A DNA stretch of 64,000 nt from JAQIBY01 sp046546095 (GCA_046546095.1 JBKGYK010000003.1:9365-73364), one strand, 5' to 3'. Shown: positions 27,843 to 37,029, numbered from the stretch's first letter. The notes: generated by a model from the sequence alone, not told the origin. Translations and numbers: made by a program.

Positions 27843-29006
27843 ATGAGCAGGATACTTGTCATAGACGACGAAAAAAGCATCCGGAATGTACTGAAAGATA
27901 TTCTGGAATACGAGAAATATAAAGTAGAACTTGCAGTGGACGGAAAGGATGGTTTACAAAAAATCAAGGACAATGGGATTGACCTGGTACTTTGTGACAT
28001 CAAAATGCCTGAAATGGATGGCATGGAGGTGCTTGAAAAAGCCTTAAAAAGCAATCCCGAACTCCCTTTTATTATGATTTCCGGTCATGGTGACATTGAC
28101 ACCGCAGTTTCAAGCATCAAACAGGGTGCATACGACTTCATACAAAAGCCCATAGACCTTCAGCGCCTGCAGATAACCGTTAAAAATGCACTGGAACGCA
28201 GTAGCCTGGTAACTGAAACCAAAAAGCTAAAAAAGAAAGTCAGTAAGCGTTATGAGATGGTGGGTAATTCCAGGCCTATGCAACATATCCGCGAGTTGAT
28301 TGACAAAGTTGCCCCCACTGATGCCCGTGTACTGATAACAGGTGAAAACGGTACCGGTAAAGAACTTGTGGCACATCATCTGCACGAAAAGAGCGAACGT
28401 GCCAAAGCTCCTTTTGTGGAAGTAAACTGCGCAGCCATTCCTTCCGAGCTGATAGAGTCCGAACTTTTTGGCCATGAAAAAGGCGCTTTCACATCTGCAC
28501 ACAAGCAGCGAAAAGGAAAATTTGAACAGGCCAACGGTGGCACCATTTTCCTAGACGAAATCGGGGACATGAGTCTTTCGGCACAGGCAAAGGTATTGCG
28601 TGCCCTGCAGGAAAATAAAATCAGCCGCGTTGGCAGTGATAAGGACATCAATGTAGATGTTCGGCTGATAGCAGCCACGAATAAGGATTTAAGCAAAGAA
28701 ATTGAAAAAAACAACTTCAGGGAAGACTTGTATCATCGCATCAGTGTGATCCTGATTCATGTACCGTCGCTTTCAGAACGCAAGGATGATATCCCGCAGC
28801 TGGCTGACCATTTTCTCACAGAAATTTGTCTTGAACATGGCATTCCAAAAATGCAAATTACCGATGATGCCATAAAAGAACTGAAGAATTATTCATGGAG
28901 CGGCAATATACGTGAATTCAGAAATATGATTGAACGCCTGGTCATTTTATGTTCAGACAAGATCACAGGAAAAGACATCAAAACATATGCACAACCATTA
29001 GAATAA
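27843..29006 (+). CDS. Sigma-54-type response regulator lacking a DNA-binding domain
   Basis: A 387-residue NtrC-family protein with two domains. Residues 1-115 are a receiver (LVIDDE, phospho-acceptor Asp 52 in CDIKMPEMDG, IQKPID). Residues 135-375 are a sigma-54 AAA+ ATPase with Walker A GENGTGKE, Walker B GGTIFLDEIGD, and SWSGNIREFRNMIERL. The sigma-54-contact loop reads GAFTSA where the family has GAFTGA. The protein ends about 22 residues after the ATPase domain, so the C-terminal Fis-type helix-turn-helix is missing. No sensor kinase is adjacent. It is one base from the downstream lyase gene. It may act from solution, as described for a few HTH-less members in other phyla. Confidence 0.9.
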   Translation: MSRILVIDDEKSIRNVLKDILEYEKYKVELAVDGKDGLQKIKDNGIDLVLCDIKMPEMDGMEVLEKALKSNPELPFIMISGHGDIDTAVSSIKQGAYDFIQKPIDLQRLQITVKNALERSSLVTETKKLKKKVSKRYEMVGNSRPMQHIRELIDKVAPTDARVLITGENGTGKELVAHHLHEKSERAKAPFVEVNCAAIPSELIESELFGHEKGAFTSAHKQRKGKFEQANGGTIFLDEIGDMSLSAQAKVLRALQENKISRVGSDKDINVDVRLIAATNKDLSKEIEKNNFREDLYHRISVILIHVPSLSERKDDIPQLADHFLTEICLEHGIPKMQITDDAIKELKNYSWSGNIREFRNMIERLVILCSDKITGKDIKTYAQPLE

Positions 29007-29007
29007 A

Positions 29008-30468
29008 ATGCGCACTGAAAAAGATTTCATAGGTGAAGTTAAGTTATCTGATGATGCACTATATGGCATTCATGCATGGCGTGCCTGTGAGAATTTTCCC
29101 AACAGGACAAAATTCAATCAGCGCTGGTACAAGAGCATGGGAAGTGTAAAACTTGCTGTTTATCATACAATTCGTCGCTACCAGGAAGAACTGCAAAAAA
29201 AATATCCTGAGCTTTCAGAACTACAAAGAATCAGCAAGGACAAGCTGGATGCTCTGATTCAGGCAGCAGTAGAAGTAAGCGAAGGTAAGCATTTTACTCA
29301 TTTCATTGTGCCGGCGGTTCAGGGTGGAGCAGGCACGAGCATCAACATGAATATCAATGAAATTATCACCAACCGGGCTTTGACTTTACTGACTAAACAA
29401 GCCGGTGATTATAACATTCTGGACCCCATTGAATCTGCCAACCTCTTTCAGTCAACCAATGATGTTGTGCCCACAGCGCTAAAAACGGCGGTCATGCATG
29501 CCCTCACTGAACTGGAAGAGCATATAAATCAATTGCGTTTTGCACTTGAGCAACAGGAAAACGATCACAGAAATTCACTGCGAAACAGCTATACACAGAT
29601 GCAAACTGCCGTTCCAAGCTCGTTTGGCCGCTTGTTCAGTGCATACAATGATGCCCTTAGCCGTGACTGGTGGAGGGTGTCAAAATGCTTTGAACGTATT
29701 AAGCAGGTAAACCTGGGAGGCAGTGCCATTGGTACCGGCATAACTGTACCCCGCTTTGTGATTATGGAAGCGGTCAGGGAGCTGCAGAAACTATCCGGCC
29801 TGCCTCTTACCCGTAGCGAAAACATGGTGGATACGACCAGCAACCTGGACAGCTGGACAGAAATTCACGCTAGCCTGAAAGCTCATGCAGTAAATATGGA
29901 AAAAATTAGCAATGACCTTAGACTACTCGCCTCTGACATTGCAGGAAACGGAAATCTGGAAATTCCCCAAAAGCAAACCGGCAGCTCAATCATGCCGGGA
30001 AAAGTAAACCCTGTAATCCCTGAATACATCATCAGCACTGCCCATCAGGTATATGCTAACGACCAGCTGATATCCTCTCTCAGTGCACAATCTGTCCTGG
30101 AATTAAATCCATATCTGCCATCCATTGGCCATGCCGTACTCAACAGTCTTGACTTGCTGATAGCTGCATGCAAAAGCATGAAAAACGGACTGATAACAGG
30201 ACTGAAAGTAAATACAGATGATGCCTGGAAGCAATTGCTACACAGCCCATCTCTGGCAACCGTTTTTGTGCCCTATATCGGATATCATAAAGCAGGAGAA
30301 ATTGCAGGCATCATGAAAAATGACAAATGCGGCATTTTCGATGCCTGCGAAAAAAGTGGGCATGTAACAAAAGCACAGGCAGAAGAAATACTAAAACCCG
30401 AAAACCTGTTAAAACTTGGATTTTCGGTAAAAGACTATATTAATTTTAAGAATAAAAGTAAAAAATAA
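29008..30468 (+). CDS. Aspartate ammonia-lyase-like enzyme (aspartase/fumarase superfamily)
   Basis: A 486-residue homologue of aspartase, which deaminates aspartate to fumarate. It carries the superfamily signature GSSIMPGKVNPVIPE, whose serine loop is catalytic, plus QSTNDVVPTALKTAV and LGGSAIGTG. NPVIPE is closer to aspartase than to fumarase C. It is more divergent than a housekeeping aspartase in the N-terminal third, so other superfamily substrates are possible. The ATG follows the stop of the sigma-54 regulator by one base, so the two are translationally coupled, which suggests that the regulator controls or is controlled along with it. Confidence 0.82.
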   Translation: MRTEKDFIGEVKLSDDALYGIHAWRACENFPNRTKFNQRWYKSMGSVKLAVYHTIRRYQEELQKKYPELSELQRISKDKLDALIQAAVEVSEGKHFTHFIVPAVQGGAGTSINMNINEIITNRALTLLTKQAGDYNILDPIESANLFQSTNDVVPTALKTAVMHALTELEEHINQLRFALEQQENDHRNSLRNSYTQMQTAVPSSFGRLFSAYNDALSRDWWRVSKCFERIKQVNLGGSAIGTGITVPRFVIMEAVRELQKLSGLPLTRSENMVDTTSNLDSWTEIHASLKAHAVNMEKISNDLRLLASDIAGNGNLEIPQKQTGSSIMPGKVNPVIPEYIISTAHQVYANDQLISSLSAQSVLELNPYLPSIGHAVLNSLDLLIAACKSMKNGLITGLKVNTDDAWKQLLHSPSLATVFVPYIGYHKAGEIAGIMKNDKCGIFDACEKSGHVTKAQAEEILKPENLLKLGFSVKDYINFKNKSKK

Positions 30469-30523
30469 CCAAGTGTCCGGATAATGCAGACGCATTTCAG
30501 GATCGCAACAATAATCTCAGCAT

Positions 30524-31102
30524 ATGAAAGAATATTTTGCACACGAAACAGCAGTCATTGATGAAGGATGTAAAATTGGTAATGGCACAAAAATCTGGCA
30601 TTTTTCTCATGTCATGAAAGATGCTGTCATCGGTGAAGGATGCAATTTGGGACAAAACATAGTGGTGTCTCCTGAGGTTGTACTTGGCAACAATGTCAAG
30701 GTTCAGAATAATGTATCCATTTACTCAGGCGTAATTTGTGAAGACGATGTGTTTCTGGGACCCTCCATGGTGTTCACCAACATTACAAACCCCCGGTCAG
30801 CAATCAACAGGCGCAGTCAGTACGAAAAGACCCTGGTAAAGAAAGGGGCAAGCATTGGCGCCAATGCTACCATCGTGTGCGGCCATGATATTGGTGAATA
30901 TGCATTTATTGGTGCCGGAGCAGTAATCACCAAAACAGTAAAACCCTATGCTCTGATGGTGGGCAATCCGGCACGTCAAATTGGCTGGATGAGCGAGTAC
31001 GGCCATCGCCTCCATTTTGATAATAAGGGCATGGCTATTTGCCCCGAAAGTGAAGAAAAATACAAACTGGAAAATAATTTTGTACAAAAAATAAAGGCAT
31101 AA
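30524..31102 (+). CDS. wbpD: WbpD-like UDP-amino-uronate N-acetyltransferase
   Basis: A 192-residue left-handed beta-helix acyltransferase made of hexapeptide repeats (VIGEGCNLGQNIVVSPEVVL, ASIGANATIVCGHDIGEYAF). It resembles WbpD/WlbB, which acetylates the 3-amino group of UDP-2-acetamido-3-amino-2,3-dideoxy-glucuronate on the way to di-N-acetylated uronic acids of O-antigen. The motif TNITNPRSAINRR is typical. It precedes the WbpB-like dehydrogenase by 3 bases. The aminotransferase that would make its substrate (WbpE) is not in this window. Confidence 0.88.
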   Translation: MKEYFAHETAVIDEGCKIGNGTKIWHFSHVMKDAVIGEGCNLGQNIVVSPEVVLGNNVKVQNNVSIYSGVICEDDVFLGPSMVFTNITNPRSAINRRSQYEKTLVKKGASIGANATIVCGHDIGEYAFIGAGAVITKTVKPYALMVGNPARQIGWMSEYGHRLHFDNKGMAICPESEEKYKLENNFVQKIKA

Positions 31103-31105
31103 ATT

Positions 31106-32053
31106 ATGGAGAGCAAAGAAAATCGTTTTGCATTGATAGGTGTTGCCGGATACATTGCCATCAGGCACGTAAAAGCCATTAAAGAAACAGGAAACAATCT
31201 GGCAGCAACCATGGACTTATTTGATTCCGTTGGTTTTTTGGATGCCTATTTTCCCAATGCAGATTTTTTCCACGAGTATGAACGATTTGACCGTCACGTG
31301 GATAAACTCAGGCGCAAAAACAAAAAAATTGATTATGTCAGCATTTGCACACCAAACTACCTGCATGATTCTCACATACGGTTTGCTTTGAAAAATGATG
31401 CACATGCTATCTGTGAGAAGCCCCTGGTTCTGAATCCCTGGAATATCGACGGCTTGTCTGAAATTGAAAAAGAAACAGGGAAAAAAATCAATACCATTCT
31501 TCAATTGCGTCTGCATCCTACCATCATTGCATTAAAGGAAAAAATCGCCAATGGCCCCAAAGACAAAATATATGATGTTGATCTTGCTTACCTGACCAGC
31601 CGTGGAAACTGGTACCATTACTCATGGAAAGGAGATCCCAACAAATCCGGTGGCATTTCAACCAACATCGGTATTCACTTTTATGATATGCTGACATGGA
31701 TTTTTGGTGATGTGAAAGAAAGCATTGTCCATGAACACGGGGAAAAACGCGCCGCCGGATTTTTACATCTTGAAAAGGCCCGGGTCCGCTGGGTATTGAG
31801 TGTGGATGAAAATGACCTGCCTGACAATATAAAGGCACAAGGACAACGGACATTCCGTTCCATCACGGTAGAAGGAGAAGAAATCGAGTTCAGCAAAGGA
31901 TTTACGGATTTACACACACTCAGTTATCAGGAAATTCTTAAAGGCAACGGCTTTGGCCTCAAGGATGCACGTAAAAGCATAGAGGTTGTTTATGATATCC
32001 GCAATGCCAGTCCAACAGGACTTAAGGGTGACTACCATCCCTTGTGTAAGTAA
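31106..32053 (+). CDS. wbpB: WbpB/WlbA-like UDP-GlcNAc-uronate 3-dehydrogenase
   Basis: A 315-residue Gfo/Idh/MocA-type oxidoreductase. The N-terminal Rossmann motif is GVAGYIAIRHVKAI, then CTPNYLHDSHI and the conserved CEKPLVL, followed by LQLRLHP and GGISTNIGIHFYDML. These match WlbA/WbpB, which oxidises C3 of UDP-GlcNAc-uronate. It lies 3 bases after the wbpD-like gene. The 71-base gap to the following UDP-HexNAc dehydrogenase contains an inverted repeat (TTCGGA-16 nt-TCCGAA) and a -7-like TATTTTAG, so that gene may have its own promoter. Confidence 0.88.
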   Translation: MESKENRFALIGVAGYIAIRHVKAIKETGNNLAATMDLFDSVGFLDAYFPNADFFHEYERFDRHVDKLRRKNKKIDYVSICTPNYLHDSHIRFALKNDAHAICEKPLVLNPWNIDGLSEIEKETGKKINTILQLRLHPTIIALKEKIANGPKDKIYDVDLAYLTSRGNWYHYSWKGDPNKSGGISTNIGIHFYDMLTWIFGDVKESIVHEHGEKRAAGFLHLEKARVRWVLSVDENDLPDNIKAQGQRTFRSITVEGEEIEFSKGFTDLHTLSYQEILKGNGFGLKDARKSIEVVYDIRNASPTGLKGDYHPLCK

Positions 32054-32124
32054 AGCCTGCGTAAAATCATTTTTTACCATTCGGAATAAAACTATTTTAG
32101 CTCCGAAAACCAAAATTATTGCAG

Positions 32125-33411
32125 ATGTACAATGCTATTATCAGGAAAGAAAAGAAAATTGCCGTTATCGGTCTGGGTTATGTAGGGCTTCCCATTGCCC
32201 TGGAATTTGCAAAACACGTACCAGTTATCGGGTTTGATATCAAGCCGGACCGGGTGGATATGATGAAAAATGGCAAAGATCCCAGCAACGAGCTTGAATC
32301 CAAAGAATTTGAGAACAAAGACATTATCTTTACATCTGATGTTGAAGACCTTAGGGACGCAAGTTTTTACATTGTTGCCGTTCCAACTCCCATCAACGAA
32401 CACAAACTTCCTGAACTCACCCCGGTATTGAAGGCTTCTGAAACCGTTGGCAAAGTAATGAGTAAAGGCGATTATGTGGTTTTTGAATCAACAGTTTATC
32501 CCGGTTGCACGGAAGAAGATTGTGTCCCTGTGCTGGAGCAGCATTCCGGCCTGAAATATATTGATGATTTTAAAGTGGGTTACTCGCCGGAGCGCATCAA
32601 TCCGGGAGATAAGGTTCACACCCTTACAAGCATTGCCAAAGTTTCCTCTGGTTGCGATGCCATGTCGGCGGAAAATATTGCAAAAGTGTATGAACTTGTA
32701 ATTGAAGCAGGAGTACACAGGGCAAGCTCAATCAAAGTAGCTGAGGCCGCAAAAATCATTGAGAATACCCAGCGGGATGTCAACATTGCTCTGATGAATG
32801 AGCTTTCAATGATATTCAATAAAATTGGCATCAATACTTTTGAGGTACTCGAAGCAGCTGGCACAAAGTGGAATTTCCTGCCGTTTATCCCCGGGCTTGT
32901 AGGGGGTCACTGCATTGGCGTTGATCCGTACTACCTGTTGCATAAAGCCAAACAACTCGGCTATCATGCACAAATCATCAACTCAGGCCGTGCCATCAAT
33001 GACGGTATGGGTGCGCATGTCACAAAACAAACAATAAAACTGATGCTTGCAAAAGGCAAAGTATTGCATCAGTCAAAAGTACTGGTAATGGGTCTTACAT
33101 TCAAGGAAAATGTTGCTGACATCCGCAACACCCGTGTGGTAGACATACTGCATGAACTGGATGACTATAAAGTGGATTATGATATTGTGGACCCCTATGC
33201 CAGCCCCAAAGAAGTCAGAGAAGAATACAATATTGAACTGAATGAAATCAGGAATAATTACGATGCTGTTATCCTGGCTGTCAATCATGAAGAATACACC
33301 AAACTTGATGAGGCTTTTTTCAGGTCAATCTCTGCAAAAGACGGCATTCTTATTGATATCAAAGGCATCTTCAGAGGTCGCATCAAAGAAATGACATACT
33401 GGAGCCTTTAA
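32125..33411 (+). CDS. UDP-N-acetyl-hexosamine 6-dehydrogenase (TviB/WbpO/WbpA type)
   Basis: A 428-residue NAD-dependent nucleotide-sugar dehydrogenase that oxidises C6 of a UDP-HexNAc to the uronate in two steps. It has the Rossmann motif VIGLGYVGLPIALEFA, VPTPINEHKLPEL, ESTVYPGCTEE, YSPERINPGD, and the catalytic-cysteine motif GGHCIGVDPYYL. GIGVDPYYL-like spelling is closer to TviB/WbpO than to WbpA, so UDP-GlcNAc or UDP-GalNAc could be the substrate. The ATG at 32125 is preferred over a TTG at 32119. It is followed by a good terminator. With the preceding two genes it covers part of the acetamido-uronate pathway. Confidence 0.9.
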   Translation: MYNAIIRKEKKIAVIGLGYVGLPIALEFAKHVPVIGFDIKPDRVDMMKNGKDPSNELESKEFENKDIIFTSDVEDLRDASFYIVAVPTPINEHKLPELTPVLKASETVGKVMSKGDYVVFESTVYPGCTEEDCVPVLEQHSGLKYIDDFKVGYSPERINPGDKVHTLTSIAKVSSGCDAMSAENIAKVYELVIEAGVHRASSIKVAEAAKIIENTQRDVNIALMNELSMIFNKIGINTFEVLEAAGTKWNFLPFIPGLVGGHCIGVDPYYLLHKAKQLGYHAQIINSGRAINDGMGAHVTKQTIKLMLAKGKVLHQSKVLVMGLTFKENVADIRNTRVVDILHELDDYKVDYDIVDPYASPKEVREEYNIELNEIRNNYDAVILAVNHEEYTKLDEAFFRSISAKDGILIDIKGIFRGRIKEMTYWSL

Positions 33412-33424
33412 GGAACGGAAATAA

Positions 33425-33457
33425 TCAAGGGGATGCCTTAAAAAAGCACCCCCTTGA
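33425..33457 (+). terminator. Strong stem-loop after the UDP-HexNAc dehydrogenase gene
   Basis: TCAAGGGG (33425-33432) pairs with CCCCTTGA (33450-33457), and TGC/GCA extend the stem inward beyond an A-C mismatch. It is 13 bases after the stop codon. No T-run follows, so it may protect the 3' end or act with the terminator 30 bases downstream. Confidence 0.45.
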
Positions 33458-33486
33458 GAAACCACATGAAAACTATCACTTGAATC

Positions 33487-33518
33487 CGGTTTTATCCAGT
33501 TGGGAAAACCGTTTTTTT
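33487..33518 (+). terminator. Rho-independent terminator
   Basis: CGGTTTT (33487-33493) pairs with AAAACCG (33505-33511) around an 11-base loop, followed by seven Ts (33512-33518). It closes the nucleotide-sugar gene cluster. Confidence 0.7.
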
Positions 33519-33731
33519 GGAATAGCTACAGAGTAAACAGGTTTTTGTCAAAATGGTTCATGTTCATTTCGTAAATGGTTTTGCAAAAGCCAGATTTTCT
33601 TTTGTTTTGGCAGTAGCCGATAATTCTTACACTAGCTTATCTATCACAAATATAACATCCTATACTCTACCAGCAGTCCACTAACCGGGCAACTAAACAA
33701 AAGATATTATTGTAACAAAAATGGTGGATGA

Positions 33732-34541
33732 TCAGACCAGGACCATCATTTCTTTCATCAGCAGTGTCATTTTTTTCTCTGCTTTGGATGCCACTTTTTG
33801 CACCTCTTCGTGCGAAACCTCAACAATTTTTCCGGGCACACCCAGGTCGGTAATGATGGAAATAGCAAAACACGGAATCCCCATTTGCCGGGCCACAATA
33901 ACTTCAGGTACCGTACTCATTCCAACGGCATCAGATCCGATAATCCGAAAGTATCTATATTCAGAGGGAGTTTCAAATGTGGGGCCGGTTACTGCAGTAT
34001 AAACACCTTCCTGCAGCTTAATATCATGTCTGGCAGCAATTTTTTTCACTATTTCAATGAGTCCTGGATCATAAGCCTGGCTCATATCGGGAAAACGGTC
34101 TCCGAATTCCGGCTCATGTTTTCCGATGAGGGGATTTGGTATCAGGTTGATATGGTCGTTGAGCACCATAAGATCGCCAATTTCAAAATCGGGATTCACA
34201 CCACCACTTGCATTGCTGACAAATAAATGTTTGATACCCAGCTTTTTCATCACCCTTACAGGAAATGTGATTTTTTCAGCAGAATATCCCTCGTAATAAT
34301 GGAACCTGCCCTGCATAGCCACAATTGGCTTATCGTTAAGTGTACCAAAAATCAGGCGACCGTGATGACCTTCAACGGTACTTACCGGAAAATCCGGGAT
34401 ATCGTCATAAGCAATGGTCTCATTAATATCTATCTCATCCACCAGGCCACCCAGACCTGTTCCGAGAATAATACCTGCTTCAGGACTTAGGGAAATCCTG
34501 TTCTTTATAAAGTTTGCTGTACCTTCGATTTGTTTTAACAT
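33732..34541 (-). CDS. Purine nucleoside phosphorylase
   Basis: Cleaves inosine/guanosine-type nucleosides with phosphate for purine salvage in the cytosol. The 269-residue product has ILGTGLGGLVDE, the phosphate-binding HHGRLIFG, MQGRFHYYEGY, SNASGGVNPDFEIGDLMVLNDHIN, and AVGMSTVPE, all typical of the trimeric mammalian-like PNP-I family. The start at 34541 (MLKQIEGTANF) overlaps the 3' end of lpxK by 62 bases in another frame. It is likely expressed from the lpxK transcript. Confidence 0.93.
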   Translation of the reverse strand: MLKQIEGTANFIKNRISLSPEAGIILGTGLGGLVDEIDINETIAYDDIPDFPVSTVEGHHGRLIFGTLNDKPIVAMQGRFHYYEGYSAEKITFPVRVMKKLGIKHLFVSNASGGVNPDFEIGDLMVLNDHINLIPNPLIGKHEPEFGDRFPDMSQAYDPGLIEIVKKIAARHDIKLQEGVYTAVTGPTFETPSEYRYFRIIGSDAVGMSTVPEVIVARQMGIPCFAISIITDLGVPGKIVEVSHEEVQKVASKAEKKMTLLMKEMMVLV

Positions 34542-35607
34542 AGCGAATAATTTGATATTTAAATTCCTCTTCTTGTTCCTTGTTGCCCAAAAACACAACC
34601 TGGATTGGCAGGTAATATAAGTGTTTTTTCAGGGTTTCAGGAACCTCATCCATTTGTTTTATTTTTACTGCATCTTTTTCCGTTGTAATCAGGATCTTTT
34701 TCTGTGATTCAATTTTTTCAAATTGATTTGTGATGCGTTTAAGCTCTTCAGGTTTATAATAATGATGATCAGGATACTTGAAGGTTTTCCGCAATGTACC
34801 CAGTTTATGCAATTTATTTTTGAATAATTTATTTCTTGCGATACCGGACAAACCGATAATGTCATGGGGGGTGGAAGACAATTCTTCAAGCGTATATTCA
34901 ACATCAGGATCAAAAACCTTTTTCAGGTTGCCGTATTCGTAGCTGGTAAAATACAAATACTGAAAAGGATATATTTTCAATTCCTTATCCATCAAGCGTT
35001 TTTCGATGGGCTTCATGTCTTTGGGACATTTTGTGATAATGATAATATGTGCTCTGCGGTGTTCGTGTGCATGTTCACGAAGCCTTCCAAAAGGCAAAAA
35101 ATTATCGCGTGTAAAAGGCCGGTTATAATCAGATAAGAGAATATTCAGCCCCGCGTGGACTTTGCGATGTTGAAATCCATCATCAAGAATCACGGCATTC
35201 AAATCATCCATTTCAGACAGCTTTTCAATTCCCCTGACTCTTTTTTCGTCAACTGCTACAGTAACATCAGGAAACTTTTGTTTCATCTGCAAGGGTTCAT
35301 CTCCGATAGTTTTCGCTGTATCAGCTTCACCGGCAAGCTTAAAACCTTTGGTTTTTCGTTTATAGCCCCGGCTTAATACAGCCACGCCAAATTCATTTTT
35401 CAGCAATCTGATAATATATTCAACATGGGGGGTTTTTCCGGTTCCGCCAACTGTCAAATTGCCCACACAGATTACCGGGAAATCAAAACTTTTTGATTTC
35501 AGAATTTTGTTTTCATACAGCGCATTCCGCACTGCTACAAGCATCCCATAGATCAGAGAAAGGGGATAAAGAAAAAACAGCCTGAGTATTTTGATACCTA
35601 CTGACAT
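34480..35607 (-). CDS. lpxK: Tetraacyldisaccharide 4'-kinase
   Basis: LpxK phosphorylates the 4' position of the lipid A disaccharide at the inner membrane. The 375-residue product has an N-terminal hydrophobic segment (LRLFFLYPLSLIYGMLVAV), the P-loop VGNLTVGGTGKTPHVEY, LSRGYKRKTKG, GDEPLQMKQKFP and VILDDGFQHRKVH, all family hallmarks. The start at 35607 (MSVGIKILRL) is the usual N-terminus; a further in-frame start at 35628 adds seven residues. Its last 62 bases are shared with the downstream phosphorylase gene. Confidence 0.94.
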   Translation of the reverse strand: MSVGIKILRLFFLYPLSLIYGMLVAVRNALYENKILKSKSFDFPVICVGNLTVGGTGKTPHVEYIIRLLKNEFGVAVLSRGYKRKTKGFKLAGEADTAKTIGDEPLQMKQKFPDVTVAVDEKRVRGIEKLSEMDDLNAVILDDGFQHRKVHAGLNILLSDYNRPFTRDNFLPFGRLREHAHEHRRAHIIIITKCPKDMKPIEKRLMDKELKIYPFQYLYFTSYEYGNLKKVFDPDVEYTLEELSSTPHDIIGLSGIARNKLFKNKLHKLGTLRKTFKYPDHHYYKPEELKRITNQFEKIESQKKILITTEKDAVKIKQMDEVPETLKKHLYYLPIQVVFLGNKEQEEEFKYQIIRYVKTNRRYSKLYKEQDFPKS

Positions 35608-35650
35608 TGTTAAGCCCGAAAGTAACAATTATTTATCAAAAAATAAAAAA

Positions 35651-35682
35651 TTAGTTTGTCTAATTTATTTTATGACAAATTA
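35651..35682 (-). terminator. Probable terminator of metK
   Basis: On the minus strand TTAATTTGTC-like and GACAAACTAA-like arms pair (core TTTGTC 35655-35660 with GACAAA 35674-35679), overlapping the metK stop codon, and a T-rich run (TTTTTTATTT) follows. The stem is AT-rich. Confidence 0.5.
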
Positions 35683-36962
35683 AAAGCCTTTTTAATCTTC
35701 TCAATATAGTCGAGTTTTTCCCAGGTAAAGAGTTCTACTTCGAGGTATGTTTCACCGTTGTAAGGCGAATGAAAATGTTTCTTCACAACTCTTGGCGTAC
35801 GCCCCAGGTGTCCATAGGTAGCTGTTTCCAGATATATTGGGTTTCTGAGTTTCAGGCGTGTTTCTATCGCATGCGGGGAGAGGGCGAAAATTTTCCGGAT
35901 TTCACGTGCAATATCTCCGTCACTCATATTGATCTTTGCGCTGCCGTATGTATTGACAAAAACGCTCACAGGTTCAGTAACACCAATGGCATAAGACAAC
36001 TGTACCAGTATTTCATCAGCCACTCCTGCTGCCACCATGTTTTTTGCGATATGTCTTGCGGCATAGGCTGCGGATCTGTCTACTTTGGAGGGGTCTTTAC
36101 CGGAAAAAGCACCACCTCCGTGAGCTCCCCGTCCACCATAGGTATCAACAATAATTTTTCGGCCTGTAAGACCGGTATCCCCGTGCGGACCGCCAATAAC
36201 AAATTTTCCGGTGGGATTGACATGAAGCTCGTAATCATGATCGAACAATTTTTGCACCCGTTCGGACATGGAATTTACCACACGCGGGATAAGGATGTCT
36301 GATACATCTTCTCTTATTTTGGCAATCATTGCATTATCAGCTACTGCTGCTGCTTCCGGGCTGTCATTTTTGGGCTCAACAAATTCATCGTGCTGTGTGG
36401 AAACAACGATGGCATGGATTTTTATCGCTTTGTGCTGGTCATCATACTCCACACTAACCTGAGACTTTGAATCCGGACGCAGGTAAGTCATTTCTTTTCC
36501 TTCCCGACGTATTTCTGCAAGCTCCTGCAATAAACGATGGGAGAGCTCAAGAGGCAGGGGCATATAGTTGTCTGTTTCACGGCAGGCATAGCCGAACATC
36601 ATTCCCTGGTCACCGGCACCCTGCTCTTCGGGTTTGGTTTTATCCACTCCACGGTTGATGTCCGGGGATTGCTCATGCAATGCAGTTAAAACACCGCATG
36701 AATTTCCGTCAAAGCGGTACTCTCCTTTGGTGTAGCCAATTTTGTTGACAATCCTGCGCACGGTTTCCTGCACATCTACATAGGTTTCAGACTTGACCTC
36801 ACCGGCAACAACCACCTGGCCGGTAGTGACCAAAGTTTCGCATGCAACCTTCGATTCAACATCAAAAGCAAGAAATTCATCAACCATTGCATCTGAAATC
36901 TGATCGGCAACTTTATCGGGATGTCCCTCAGATACAGATTCTGAAGTAAAAATATAAGACAT
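35670..36962 (-). CDS. metK: S-adenosylmethionine synthase
   Basis: Makes S-adenosylmethionine from methionine and ATP in the cytosol. The 430-residue product has the N-terminal SESVSEGHPDKVADQISDA, the methionine/ATP loop GAGDQGMMFGYA, KFVIGGPHGDTGLTGRKIIV and GGAFSGKDPSKVDRSAAYAA. The length is somewhat over the E. coli 384 residues owing to internal insertions, as is common in Bacteroidota. A near-ideal promoter lies upstream with a leader of about 30 bases, too short for a SAM riboswitch. Divergent from the bactofilin/ATP synthase unit. Confidence 0.97.
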   Translation of the reverse strand: MSYIFTSESVSEGHPDKVADQISDAMVDEFLAFDVESKVACETLVTTGQVVVAGEVKSETYVDVQETVRRIVNKIGYTKGEYRFDGNSCGVLTALHEQSPDINRGVDKTKPEEQGAGDQGMMFGYACRETDNYMPLPLELSHRLLQELAEIRREGKEMTYLRPDSKSQVSVEYDDQHKAIKIHAIVVSTQHDEFVEPKNDSPEAAAVADNAMIAKIREDVSDILIPRVVNSMSERVQKLFDHDYELHVNPTGKFVIGGPHGDTGLTGRKIIVDTYGGRGAHGGGAFSGKDPSKVDRSAAYAARHIAKNMVAAGVADEILVQLSYAIGVTEPVSVFVNTYGSAKINMSDGDIAREIRKIFALSPHAIETRLKLRNPIYLETATYGHLGRTPRVVKKHFHSPYNGETYLEVELFTWEKLDYIEKIKKAFNLS

Positions 36963-36995
36963 AGAAAGAATATTTTAGTTCGAAAAAATATTTCT

Positions 36996-37026
36996 CAAAA
37001 TTACACAAGGATTTAATTAATCCAAA
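36996..37026 (-). promoter_or_regulatory. Promoter of metK
   Basis: On the minus strand TTTG (37023-37026) is followed after exactly 19 bases by TAATTTTG (36996-37003), a full match to the Bacteroidota promoter consensus. The start site is predicted near 36992. Confidence 0.8.
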
Positions 37027-37029
37027 TTA

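Larger units (their letters stand above)
33412..33731. other. 320-bp non-coding region between convergent transcription units
   Basis: It holds two stem-loops (33425-33457 and 33487-33518) near its left end. The rest, about 33520-33731, is AT-rich and has no gene or RNA that I can support. Confidence 0.6.
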
